Part shown: positions 39,001 to 45,316 of the stretch, in pieces | Layout of the letters: every line of letters begins with the position of its first letter | How positions within the stretch are numbered: the first letter of the stretch is position 1 | From: Zygaena filipendulae | Taxonomy: Eukaryota > Arthropoda > Insecta > Lepidoptera > Zygaenidae | Direction of reading: 5' to 3' | Assembly (NCBI GenBank): GCA_907165275.2 | Contig: OU015661.1 | Location: forward strand, 2,239,501 to 2,303,500 | Length of the DNA stretch: 64,000 nucleotides | The notes under the pieces: model-generated | Seen by the model: only the letters and a program-made list of their open reading frames with translations | What the model was told of the DNA's origin: nothing | Database searches by the model: none | Position numbers and translations under genes: made by a program

Positions 39001-39016
39001 CCGCTGCAAACGCCAT
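11862..39016 (-). CDS. Putative Lys/Ala-rich basic protein, split gene hosting troponin C
   Basis: Four minus-strand exons join in frame: 39016-38927 (ATG, phase 0), 32239-32198 (phase 0), 12921-12837 (phase 1), 12037-11862 (phase 0). Together they give about 131 residues, starting [19 protein letters not shown], then [14 protein letters not shown], then [16 protein letters not shown], then a Lys/Pro/Ala-rich stretch ([36 protein letters not shown]) and YELIVTINL. No domain was recognised. The protein looks disordered and basic. After the last exon the sequence is GTAAGT, so more exons probably follow; without that splice the frame stops at 11829. All GT/AG sites are present, and phase agreement across four independent exons supports the model. 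The first intron is about 6.7 kb and the second about 19 kb, and the second contains the whole visible troponin C gene on the other strand. Exons missed by eye are possible. Confidence 0.5.
12129..12342 (+). mobile_element. Helitron-like repeat
   Basis: TCCTTACTACAATTATATAT then ATTATAAATGCG, GTTTGTTTGTG, CGATCATCATGA, and the 3' region GCGGGTGAAACCACGAGGA. The terminal CTAG is lost. Confidence 0.55.
12491..12799 (+). mobile_element. Helitron-like repeat, TCTATACT subfamily
   Basis: A|TCTATACTATAATAAATGAG at the 5' end, (CTGT)n inside, and GGTGAAACCGCTGGCCACAG plus CTAG|T at the 3' end. The A and T flanks and 5'-TC/3'-CTAG fit Helitron insertion. Related starts at 18412 and 48058. Confidence 0.68.
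12837..12921 (-). CDS. Basic-protein exon 3
   Basis: 85 nt after ATTTTCAG, ending before GTATTG. It encodes [20 protein letters not shown] and KTQAPCQK, leaving phase 1 that fits exon 4 exactly. CpG-rich. Confidence 0.58.
13088..13322. mobile_element. CRE-bearing MITE, copy 3 (shortened, divergent)
   Basis: Ends AGTGGGCATGATGAC and GTCATCTAGCCCATT, with inner ATCCGTC/ACGGACT blocks. One GTGACGTCAT site and one GCGACGTCACA site inside, both near TGACGTCA. Confidence 0.7.
13636..13755 (-). mobile_element. LINE 3'-end fragment
   Basis: Reversed tail (CAAATT)n followed by GTACTTTATTGCCCTAAAAG and AGGCCGCCTTATTGCTAGAA, a layout I know from lepidopteran non-LTR elements. Truncated, no coding. Confidence 0.45.
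14497..14932 (-). mobile_element. Tandem pair of Helitron-like repeats
   Basis: Two nearly identical copies (14497-14725 and 14727-14932) in reverse orientation. Each starts CTAGCTGTCCCCCRCGATTT. The second lacks about 30 bp near its 5' end. Their high mutual identity suggests a recent tandem duplication. Confidence 0.7.
14952..15180 (-). mobile_element. Helitron-like repeat (divergent)
   Basis: Reversed copy beginning TTAGCCCGCGCGGTTTCAAC with TGTGCGTTGATCGATCAGTC inside. Belongs with the copies at 11144 and 43857. Confidence 0.5.
15181..16532. other. No gene seen
   Basis: Contains TATAAAA at about 15737 with short open frames nearby. This could be upstream sequence of troponin C, but no ATG followed by a splice donor was found there. 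A decayed Helitron-like 3' end lies near 15930-16005. Confidence 0.35.
16533..16774 (-). mobile_element. MITE family C, copy 2
   Basis: Reverse-complement relative of the element at 3531-3773. Starts CTGGACGCAGATAAGCAATA and ends TTGCTTATCTATGTCCA. About 85-90% similar by eye. Confidence 0.75.
17082..17299 (+). mobile_element. Helitron-like repeat
   Basis: GAGTTTGTGACGTTGCACGT body with ACTAGACCGATTTAAAAAAT, ending GTGAAACCGCGGGCGAAAAG plus CTAG|T. Confidence 0.6.
17480..17507 (+). CDS. TpnC4: Troponin C exon 2 (first recognised coding exon)
   Basis: 28 nt between TTTGCAG and GTAAGT, encoding ATLDDEQMA. The acceptor is strong, so an upstream exon carrying the ATG is expected. However, ATG GTT TCA TAT TTG CAG runs in frame from 17462, so an unspliced start is also possible. 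Confidence 0.78.
17480..30425 (+). CDS. TpnC4: Troponin C, TpnC4-type (single functional calcium site)
   Basis: Five coding exons: 17480-17507, 21360-21503, 28092-28208, 30171-30302, 30397-30425. All junctions have GT/AG and agree in phase, encoding 149 residues before any initiator Met, the normal length for insect troponin C. The protein begins [19 protein letters not shown], includes [20 protein letters not shown] and [20 protein letters not shown], and ends [10 protein letters not shown]. Troponin C is the calcium sensor of the thin filament and binds troponin I and T. EF-hand loops I (DSSKQG..., Lys at 12), II (DVDGSG..., Ser at 12) and III (DKEGNG..., Ser at 12) lack the bidentate Glu. 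Loop IV ([12 protein letters not shown]) is intact. That pattern is known for TpnC4/F1-type isoforms linked to insect flight muscle. The start is unresolved: either an upstream exon ending in ATG, as is usual in insect TpnC genes, or the in-frame ATG at 17462. Polyadenylation signal at 30482. Confidence 0.9.
17729..17965. mobile_element. Long-armed foldback MITE, copy 1
   Basis: 237 bp. The ends CCGCCGCACTCAGAGTC and GACTCTGAGTGCGGCGG start inverted arms of about 110 bp each around a short centre (AATTGGCATTTAACGAGATG region). The same element is at 34851-35086. Confidence 0.85.
18412..18655 (+). mobile_element. Helitron-like repeat, TCTATACT subfamily, 3'-truncated
   Basis: TCTATACTATAATGAAAGAG start, (CTGT)n and TCATGCGGTTTTTATAGGTA. 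Stops before the CTAG hairpin end. Lies in the first visible troponin C intron. Confidence 0.6.
19254..19385 (+). mobile_element. Interspersed repeat, LINE 3'-end type
   Basis: GGCAACGCACCTGCATGCC, GTTGCAGATGTCTATGGGCG and GGTAATCACTTACCATC are a block common in lepidopteran genomes, ending in an A-rich tail. The open frame across it is not a gene. Confidence 0.5.
20178..20492 (-). mobile_element. Helitron-like repeat, rearranged
   Basis: Two reversed 3' ends (GCCCCGCGGTTTCACCCGCG at 20182 and TTCACCCGCGTGAGTTTCGG at 20324) flank an (ACATAG)n run near 20269-20298. Probably one copy inserted into, or duplicated within, another. Confidence 0.5.
21266..21305. repeat. Fragment of the CRE-bearing MITE ends
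   Basis: TTAGTCAACTGGCCTATTT at 21284 is the right terminus; the left part is decayed and the whole centre is missing. It lies 55 bp before a troponin C exon. Confidence 0.45.
21360..21503 (+). CDS. TpnC4: Troponin C exon 3 (degenerate EF-hand I)
   Basis: 144 nt after TATTCCGCAG, ending before GTAAGA. Encodes [20 protein letters not shown] and VRTILNTM to EDVDG. Loop I has Asp at position 1 but Lys at 12, so calcium binding is unlikely. Confidence 0.92.
21625..21725 (-). mobile_element. Helitron-like fragment
   Basis: TTTTCCCCGCATTATTTTCAG plus ACAAACTTACTTTCGCATTT and ATAATCATAAAGATA. Both ends of the family are joined across a large deletion. Confidence 0.45.
22446..22758 (+). mobile_element. 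CRE-bearing MITE, copy 4
   Basis: Close relative of copy 1: TTTAGTCCGTCTTGTAGATT, two TGACGTCA palindromes and AACTGACGGACTAATTAG. The outermost repeat is partly eroded (ATGTTAACTA and AGTTACTACAATTT). Confidence 0.8.
22820..22960 (+). mobile_element. LINE-like fragment
   Basis: TTGCTGGACATAGGCCTCTCC is a block typical of lepidopteran RTE-type non-LTR elements. Short and without an open frame. Confidence 0.35.
22961..25163. other. Intronic DNA of troponin C, no other gene seen
   Basis: AT-rich with no convincing exons on either strand. A GC-richer patch at 23140-23180 (GGAGCGGCGGCGCGCGGCTG) carries no supported reading frame. Confidence 0.5.
25164..25462 (+). mobile_element. CRE-bearing MITE, copy 5 (divergent)
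   Basis: Ends AATAGGCTATTGGACT and AGTCAAATAGCCTATT. Inside are GCGTGACATCACAAGC and TGACGTTACGAG, so both palindromes are mutated. Belongs to the AATAGGCTATTTGACTA-ended subgroup with copy 6; copy 8 shares this end only on its right side. Confidence 0.78.
27305..27332. repeat. GT microsatellite
   Basis: ACGTGTGTGTGTGTGTGTG tract inside a troponin C intron. Confidence 0.9.
27451..27613 (+). mobile_element. Helitron-like repeat
   Basis: TACTATTATTATGAATGCG, (GTTT)n, GCCTTAACGGCTCAACC, then a shortened 3' part ending GAACAG plus CTAG|T. Confidence 0.62.
27855..27970 (+). mobile_element. Helitron-like repeat, 5'-truncated
   Basis: GTAGTTTGTTTGTTTGTTCTG, CGATTATCATGTAATTGG, ending GCGGGTGAAATCGCGTAGAA plus CAGCTAG|T. 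Lies 120 bp before a troponin C exon. Confidence 0.6.
28092..28208 (+). CDS. TpnC4: Troponin C exon 4 (EF-hand II end, linker)
   Basis: 117 nt after TGTTCCAG, ending before GTGACT. Encodes [16 protein letters not shown], the acidic LDEDDEAL linker and [10 protein letters not shown]. Loop II ends in Ser, not Glu. The donor is GTGACT, weaker than usual. Confidence 0.92.
29019..29215 (-). mobile_element. Helitron-like repeat
   Basis: Reversed copy starting CTAGCTTTCCCCGCGGTTTC, with CCCCTGACAAAATTTCATAA and GTAACAAACAAACAAGTAAA, ending ATTTATAATAATAGTTA. Confidence 0.65.
30171..30302 (+). CDS. TpnC4: Troponin C exon 5 (EF-hands III and IV)
   Basis: 132 nt after GCTCTTAG, ending before GTGAGA. 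Encodes [32 protein letters not shown] and [11 protein letters not shown]. Loop III has Ser at position 12; loop IV gains its Glu from the next exon. Confidence 0.94.
30397..30425 (+). CDS. TpnC4: Troponin C exon 6 (C-terminus)
   Basis: 29 nt after GTTTCAG: completes the loop IV Glu, then FMQMMTGD and TAG. The ending matches the insect troponin C consensus MMTG(D/E). Confidence 0.94.
30482..30506 (+). terminator. Polyadenylation signals of troponin C
   Basis: AATAAA at 30482-30487 and again at 30501-30506, 57-76 bp after the stop codon. This gives a short 3' UTR. Confidence 0.7.
31066..31279 (-). mobile_element. Helitron-like repeat
   Basis: Reversed copy starting GAGCAGTTCCCCGCGGTTTC, then CGCGGGAATTCCGG, TTTTTGAGTTAAATCG and AACAAACAAACAAAC. 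The CTAG is mutated to CGAG. Confidence 0.6.
32198..32239 (-). CDS. Basic-protein exon 2 (Ser-rich)
   Basis: 42 nt after TTCTTACAG, ending before GTATGA, phase 0 at both ends. Encodes [14 protein letters not shown], a run of Arg-Ser pairs that resembles kinase sites. Could be a skipped or cassette exon because its removal keeps the frame. Confidence 0.5.
32407..32430. repeat. Poly-C tract
   Basis: A run of C broken by one T, followed by CCCCACCTCTCTCCTTCCCC. Pyrimidine-only on the plus strand. Confidence 0.9.
33200..33414. mobile_element. Foldback MITE with about 90-bp arms
   Basis: GGCCACATAGACAAATATAC at the left pairs with GTATACTTGTCTATGTGGCC at the right. The arms run inward through GACGTT and GCCGTTTTTGCAGTTCCAA, roughly 90% matched by eye, around a loop of about 20 bp. 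Transcribed, it would form one long hairpin. Confidence 0.8.
33415..34850. other. No gene seen
   Basis: AT-rich intronic or intergenic sequence without recognisable exons or repeat boundaries. Confidence 0.45.
34851..35086. mobile_element. Long-armed foldback MITE, copy 2
   Basis: 236 bp, ends CCGCCGCACTCAGAGTCGAC and GTCGACTCTGAGTGCGGCGG. TTA lies directly outside both ends, a 3-bp target duplication of the TWA kind known for PIF/Harbinger elements. More than 90% like the copy at 17729. Confidence 0.85.
36003..36305 (-). mobile_element. CRE-bearing MITE, copy 6 (divergent)
   Basis: Ends AATAGGCTATTTGACTAA and TAGTCAAATATCCTATT, with TTTAGTCCGTCAGTTAGAT. One intact TGACGTCA (in CTTGTGACGTCACATG) and one decayed site (CGTTACGTCATATG). 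Confidence 0.78.
36432..36538 (+). CDS. Candidate first coding exon, unassigned
   Basis: GC-rich island in AT-rich DNA. CGCAACATGGCGG gives a good start context. The frame reads [20 protein letters not shown] then AAQSIGVAM and meets a donor GTGAGA. No downstream partner exon was found in the window. The minus strand is also open here, so the assignment is tentative; it may instead be a CpG-rich promoter segment. Confidence 0.25.
36662..38069. other. No gene seen
   Basis: AT-rich sequence within the first intron of the basic-protein gene model. No supported exon. Confidence 0.4.
38070..38174 (+). mobile_element. Helitron-like repeat, 5'-truncated
   Basis: GTTGTCAGAGGTACAGAAAA, TTTTTATCCCGGAATTCCCG and GCGGGTGATACCGCGGGGCG, ending CAGCTAG|T. 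About half of the element is present. Confidence 0.65.
38927..39016 (-). CDS. Basic-protein exon 1 (initiator)
   Basis: ATG at 39016 in the context TTCAAGATGGCG, encoding [19 protein letters not shown] to NRSK (30 codons), followed by donor GTAAAAG. GC content is higher than the flanks. Very basic. Confidence 0.55.
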
Positions 39017-40084
39017 CTTGAACTTTAGCAGGTGCTTCCTTGTTTCTTGTGCCACTATCCTTCAACCTAATCCACCTAATAATTTAATACGTTGTAACAA
39101 TAATCACTCGATAATAATATTTAGAACTTCTTTCACTAATAAATTAGTCAAATCACAGATGTTTGGGTTAACACCAATTGACTGTTAATTATAATATGTA
39201 CCTACTTATAATTGCTCGATGTTTTGATTAGGCTTTCAATCCTCAAAAATCTCGATTAAATTAGAACCTCATCACCGTCGTTGTTATAATTTCAACAATT
39301 CAACATTTGTTATTTTATAATTAAAAATTTATCACTTTCAATTGAACGAATTTTAATTTTGTAAGTAACTAACGGATTTTAAATAAATCTGAATGTTTTT
39401 TTCTTTTATTTTCAATGTTATTTTTCCAAGGAAACGCCTATGGAAAGAAGCTATGCAATACTTGATTTTTTCGTATCACAAACAACTAGAATTTCATGTA
39501 AACAGAGACACCGTAGTATATTTTCTTCTATAAATACCTACCTCCACACGGATGAAGTTACAGCCAAAAGCTAACCGCACTATCTTAGAATAAACTAAGC
39601 AATATGTCGTATTTTCTTGTTTACTTAGGTGCTTTGTAATTACTTAAAAAACTTCGTTTTCATAGAACATTCATGAAAGAACATTTTTATCTACTCTAAT
39701 ATTATTAAAAATAATAAGTTTGTATCTTCGTATTCTCAAATGCAAAAGTATAGCCGGGACCATAAAAACCGAATGTTAAGGTTGGTTTTTGGATCTGGAA
39801 AGAGATATCAGAATTCCGCAGGAGACTCGAAACCCCAGCGGGTAAAACTGCGAAGGAACAGCTACGCTAATATAATAATATCGTTATGATGTCAAAACAT
39901 AGGGGCTAAACGTCACGCAAGTATCCAAAACCGATTTAATTAATTGCCAACATCGCTCATTGTCAACCCAAATTGCACCTAAGCTCTTGTTAAGCCCGAA
40001 TCAATGGGAAAACGGGACACAAGATGTAAAATAATGTTAAGAGAAAATGGCAAAACGAGCCCGTTTTCCATTTCGCCGAAATTA
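39017..40084. other. Upstream region of the basic-protein gene; decayed repeat
   Basis: Should hold its 5' UTR and promoter on the minus strand. A decayed Helitron-like 3' end is visible near 39810-39866 (AATTCCGCAGGAGACTCG, then GGTAAAACTGCGAAGGAACA and GCTA). No other gene seen. Confidence 0.4.
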
Positions 40085-41368
40085 CGTGGGGCGCACTATA
40101 AGTTTCCGGAATGAATATGAAAAAATACTATTAAAGGTACAAAATTAATTTATTGTTTTTCAAAATAATCTCCCTTGGCGTCTATGCACTTTTTCATTCG
40201 ATGAAACCAGTTTTGAAAACTTTTGTGCCACTCCTCTGTGGTGACCTCTGAAACGTGTTTTTCATACTCCTCGACAGCCTCTTCTGGTGATGAAAATCGT
40301 TGACCGCGTAATTGGTTCTTAATTTTTGGGAACAGAAAAAAGTCACAAGGTGCCAGGTCGGGACTGTATGCAGGATGACTCATGAGTTCTACATTTTTCG
40401 CCTTCAAAAAGTCATTTGTCTGTCTGGCCGTGTGAGAACTAGCATTGTCGTGGTGCAGGATGATACGGCGTTTACGGTTATTTTTACGGAGTTCGTCAAT
40501 AACTTCCGGCAAACAAATGGTCGTGTACCAGTCACTATTCACTGTACGACGATTCTCTAAAGCAACAGTAGCGACGTGTCCAGTTTTATTAAAAAAAGAA
40601 GCAATCATCCGCTTAGATGCACTTTTCACGCGCGCCACTTTGGTTGGTTTCGGCTCATCTTGAAAGACCCATACGCTCGATTGCTGCTTTGTTTTGGGAT
40701 CGTAGCAATAAATCCATGTTTCGTCACCTGTTCCCACACCAAATTTGACGCACCTTCGTTGAATCTGGTAAGCATGGCACTGCACCAAGTGACGCGGTCC
40801 GTTTTTTGAGCCTCGGTCAAGTTGTGTGGGATCCACCGCGAGCACAGCTTTCTCACACCCAAATGTTTGTGTAGGATTAATTGTATTTGACTCATGCCTA
40901 TTTCTAAGGATGCGCGAATTTCATGGTAGGTCACACGCCTGTCTGTTTCAATCATACGGCGCACAGCATCGATGTTTTTGTTGGTCACAGCGGTGGACGG
41001 CCGACCATCGCGAGATTCGTCACTGGGATTGATACGACCACGCTTGAATTCTGCAAACCAGCTATAAACAGTTGTCTTGCATGGTGCTTCATTGCCAAAA
41101 GCTGTTTCAAGCCGAGCGATGCTCTGTTGAGCTGTCAAATTACACTTAAAATCGTAGAAAATCATACTACGAAAATTTTCCCGAGTTAAATCCATGTTGA
41201 TGCAGACACACAATTTTTTAAATGGCGCCACAAGGTAAAAACAAAAGACAGTCAGATGAAACAAACTGCGTTCTACAGCCAAAGAGTTCTATTTTCAAAT
41301 GTTGCAATACATTTTTAAATATTGTTTATGTAAGTGGCCAGTTCCGGAAACTTACAGTGCGCCCTATG
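40085..41368 (-). mobile_element. mariner transposon, inactivated
   Basis: 1284 bp with inverted repeats of about 26 bp: GGGGCGCACTATAAGTTTCC at the left, mirrored at the right by GGAAACTTACAGTGCGCCC. TA lies directly outside both ends (40083-40084 and 41369-41370), the duplication expected of Tc1/mariner. Length and layout fit a full-size mariner. The transposase inside is frameshifted, so this copy cannot make active enzyme, but its ends could be mobilised by another source. It sits upstream of the basic-protein initiator exon. Confidence 0.93.
40150..41195 (-). pseudogene. mariner transposase, one frameshift
   Basis: Starts at the ATG at 41195 (MDLTRENFRSMIF) and runs 1046 nt to a stop at 40150, one base short of a whole number of codons for about 348 residues. 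The first frame carries the N-terminal helix-turn-helix region and RWIPHNLTEAQ, the mariner WVPHEL-like motif. The frame changes near 40725-40740. The second frame then supplies the catalytic residues: Asp in TGDETWIY, Asp in HHDNASSHTA, and Asp in YSPDLAPCDFFLF. Thirty-four residues separate the last two, the mariner D,D34D signature. No other stop or gap was seen, so decay is slight and the insertion is probably not ancient. Cut-and-paste transposase in function, nuclear; now non-functional. Confidence 0.92.
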
Positions 41369-41661
41369 TAACTTTGGAGATTCAGCGGATGCTTCCCTTA
41401 ATTAGAACAACGTTTTTGCAAAAGTATATCATACATTTTTGTCTGTTGTTTTGTTTTTGTTTGCTTAATATAATAGAGGCCTGTGAGTTAGGTTGTTTTG
41501 CATATAGCTGGCTGGCAACAGGCTTAAAAAATACCCAGTTAATACCCTAGGCCCTTAAGTATGGCATAGGGCCTAGGGAATGCACTGCACGCTAGGCCCT
41601 GCGCTGTCCGAAATTCTTTAGCCCCATGGGTATTGGGTAATTGATATAGTGTGTCACTGAC

Positions 41662-41982
41662 AGTGGGCATGTTGACTAATTTTTATTTTTTAATCCGTCT
41701 TGTAGATTATTAAAAAATATTGGACACGTAGGTATTTTTTCTTTTTTTACGTAATCAAAAAATAACGGCGATATATTGAGTTGAAATTTCGCGTGACGTC
41801 ACTATTCTGACAGTTTGTATGGCGGTTTTAGCGGTTAGTGACGTCACGACCCCCTCACCCTAAACTTTAAAGCGCTTTATCTCTGTACATTTTAATTTAT
41901 TTGAAAAAGCAAAAAATACGTGTCTATTGTATGACGGACTAATTAGATTTTTGATTTTCAAAAGTAGTCCACTTCGCCATTT
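41662..41982 (+). mobile_element. CRE-bearing MITE, copy 7
   Basis: Very close to copy 1, with two GTGACGTCAC sites. A short deletion removes the AACTGAC part before GACGGACTAATTAG. Lies 290 bp from the mariner. Confidence 0.83.
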
Positions 41983-43188
41983 AAAAAAATAGTTTTTTTT
42001 TTACAAATAGTCAGCGTTTTGTTCAATACCGAGACAGAAAATGCGTTATGGTGGTGCTTGCGGTCGAATCGATGTTATTGACATTATCGACCTTAAGTTC
42101 ACTGTCCAACCTAATTTAAGGGTCATTATTCAAACCTAATCTACCCTCCCTGGGTTCGGTCGTTCAGTCAACTGTCGAGGTGCTTACAGTTACTGTTTAA
42201 ACTGACGGATATACAATTTGTCAGACGGACTGGGCCGTTTATAAACCGACGACTTATACGATTTTCCGACCACACATACATTTGGGAACGTTTTTAGTAT
42301 ACACTATATTCATATTTAATTGTCCTGGGTTAACCCATACAAATTTATTTAAGATCTGATGGAAATTGGAAATCCGTTAAACTTTTGGTTAAAATAATAA
42401 GTAGATATTATTAATATTATCGAACATAATAAGGATGTTTTATCGGCTCTATACCTACCAAAAAAAACAAATGATTCGGGAAAATTAAGGGTTATATTGC
42501 AAAGGATTATTGTAAATTGATTGAAAATAGGACCGGACAGCGTTTATCGAGTCAGCGAGTGTAAAAAAAAATTACTGACCAAATGTTTCATTTACCTAAG
42601 ACTATTTGCGTGGAGGACCTCAAACAACCTATCAATAAAGCATTTGATCCAGCAGAATCCGTGTACCGCTGTTACTATGAAACGTGAAAAATATTCAACT
42701 CTGACATAGTGAGCATTATGTTATGCAAAGATCCCGACACGATGTCAAGAGCTCTCCGTCAGTCGTAACATCCTCTTAACAATTTTGCCATACGATTTTA
42801 GTCTTAAAAGTTATAGTGATAAAAACGGTTATATAGAATGGCGAATGATATTTCTAAGAAAATAATGGCTTTATAACAAATAAAATAATTAAAATACAAA
42901 TCTGCCTTTTGAATTTATATTACAATCATTAACAATTCAGTAAGAGAAACTGAAAAAAAAATCGCAGATTTAAACACGAACACAATAATCTATGTTAGTC
43001 TGTAAACTCCTTATGTGGAACAATAAACTAGGTATCATCGCGAAAGTACAACTTGTGCTTATAAGGCAATATGGCGGGCACTCGCAATTCTAATCAATAA
43101 CAATATTATCTTGAATAGGAAGTCTTGAATCAATATCGCCTTGTTTCATACCAGTAAGTAAAGATTGTCATCACATTCTTATATTAAA

Positions 43189-43292
43189 CTAGCTGTTTCC
43201 CGCGGTTTTACCCGCGTTAATTTCAGAGTTCCCACGGGAATTCCGGGATAAAAAATACCCTATATCCTTCTTTGTACCTCTGACAACGTATA
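43189..43292 (-). mobile_element. Helitron-like repeat, 5'-truncated
   Basis: CTAGCTGTTTCCCGCGGTTT, CCCGCGTTAATTTCAG, GGGATAAAAAATACCC and CCTCTGACAACGTATAG. Only the 3' half remains. Confidence 0.65.
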
Positions 43293-43856
43293 GGTAGTAT
43301 GAAAAATTAAATTAACTTTTTTGGACATTTTCCAACAATTATATCGTTATATTTTAAACAATTTACACAAAACATTAGAAAAATTTATACATAAATCTTC
43401 CTCATAAACCACAAAATCATAAATCACAATCACAAAATCTGTTCAGTTGTTTTTGATGTTATCGTGAACAGACTTTCTTGTTAATAGTAACTTTCTTGTT
43501 AATAGTAATATCACAATAATGACCGGTTCGACTGATTTTACAACAGTTTGTAAGCTGACGGATTTTCCATACTGCCTGTGACATTATTTCCACATAGTAT
43601 AAAACAAAGTAGCTTCCCACCGACTGCCCCTCTGTAGGTTAAGATCTTTTAAACTACCTACGCAACGGATTTTAATGTGGTTTTCATCAATACATAGAGT
43701 GATTCAAGAGAAAGGTTTATGCGTATAGTTTTTTTATTGTTGTGTAAATTTTTTGAAATATTATGACAATAACAATAATTGTTCATGATGTCGGAAGAAA
43801 TCAAGCCGACTGAGAGCAAACCCGGGACGGGTCGCTAGTAAGATACAATATAATAA

Positions 43857-44069
43857 TCTATCTATACCTACATATAAAATGCTTTGTTGACGAATCAACG
43901 CACAGCGTAGAGACCTGAAACTTGGAGGGTGTGTTCTTTGTATGACGTAGGCATCCATTTAGAAAGGATTTTTGAAAATTCAACCCCTAAGAGGGCTAAA
44001 AAGGGTTGCAAAGTTTGTATCGAACAATTCCGCGGGAACTCCGAAATTGTCGCGGGCGCGGGCAGCTAG
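43857..44069 (+). mobile_element. Helitron-like repeat
   Basis: A|TCTATCTATACCTACATAT start, GACGAATCAACGCACAGCG, then GGAACTCCGAAATTGTCGCG and GGCAG plus CTAG|T. Correct A and T flanks. Confidence 0.65.
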
Positions 44070-44554
44070 TACGTACTTAATCCTTTTGATTCATATTGAT
44101 TTTGCGTCATCGCACAACGTTCAATTATGTCGTCAAATATTTGTACCGGCGGCGCGGCGCGGCGGTGCCGGTAGGTACATGGAGTAAGTACGGCCTTCGT
44201 ATATGGAGTAAGTATTCAGTGTCATGGAATATTTAAGTGATTATTAAACGCATGTTTACTCGATTAATAGGATCGGTCAAATAAGTGAATTATACATTTC
44301 CTATATAATTACATAACATCCCTCAGTGGTCCATATATCGCGTGATATTTTACACCCTTCACATTATTTTTTTGACGAAGTAGGTTCGAGTAGGTATGTA
44401 GAAAAAGATGAAAACCGTTCTATATAATATTTTGAAGTAATATATACACAATAGGAAAAAAATCGTTATGCGTTCCGAGTTACGCGTTATGCTCTGAAGT
44501 CATCATCATATTGTATGCGTGAAAATACAGCTTTAATACAAATAAATGAATTCA

Positions 44555-45060
44555 TCATTTAAAAAGCCCGTTGAGCTGGCCACTGTGTTTAATAAGTTTA
44601 ACGTTAGCCATTCTATTTTCAAATGAAAACATGTGGTCCCTGAAATATGTAGTCAATATACGACAGTTCGTTGTCGCCCGTAAGTCTGCAAACAACCACA
44701 ACCAGGGGAACAGCAGCAAGCCAGCGAGCTCTATTAGAATCACCCATCGACATGCGGCTTGGACAGTCGCCAAGAAAAGCGCATAAACGACGGACGTCCT
44801 CCCATAGCGAATGCAGTGTGGAAACCACCGGAAGGATTAGCGGTTGCGAGGGTTGGCGTAGCTTTGTAGTCTCTACATACAAATGAGTTGGAACTTAGAA
44901 CTGATATTATTACAGCGATTGTCTACACATACGCACCGTCGCGCGTCGTTGTGCTTTTGACTTTTAAACGAAATTCAAAAGTTGGCTAAGTTTAATTTTC
45001 TTTTTTTGTACACCTGTCTGTTGGCAATAAACAATTTTATTATTATTATTATTAAAATAA
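44555..45060. other. GC-richer block with a LINE-like tail, unassigned
   Basis: 44555-44890 is richer in G+C and open in several frames on both strands, but nothing was recognised. It is followed at about 45010-45060 by TGTTGGCAATAAACAA and (TTA)n, a LINE-type end. Likely a truncated non-LTR element; the open frames are not called as genes. Confidence 0.3.
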
Positions 45061-45118
45061 TTAAGTTAAATTAAATCTACTACTATTTTTAAAAGAGCAA
45101 TTCTTGTATACACCTATA

Positions 45119-45316
45119 TCTTATCTTAATATATATAAATCACGTGTCAAGTTGTTTGTCCGCGATGGACTCCGAAACTACTGAACGGATTTTGATAAAA
45201 TTTTGTAACCATTTATAATATAGTCCAGCTTAGGGTCCAAGATAGGGTAGTTTCTATCCCGGAATTCCCGCGGGAACTCCGAAATTACCGCGGATCAAAT
45301 CGCGGGGGACAGCTAG
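45119..45316 (+). mobile_element. Helitron-like repeat
   Basis: TCTTATCTTAATATATATAA, ATCACGTGTCAAGTTGTTTG, TTCCCGCGGGAACTCC and GCGGGGGACAG plus CTAG|T. Nearly the same as 54475-54654, and the reverse of the 14497 pair. Confidence 0.68.

Noticed and set aside
44555..44890. Several overlapping 70-90-codon frames on both strands
   Set aside because: No frame stands out, none has motifs, and a LINE-type tail follows; treated as a truncated repeat.
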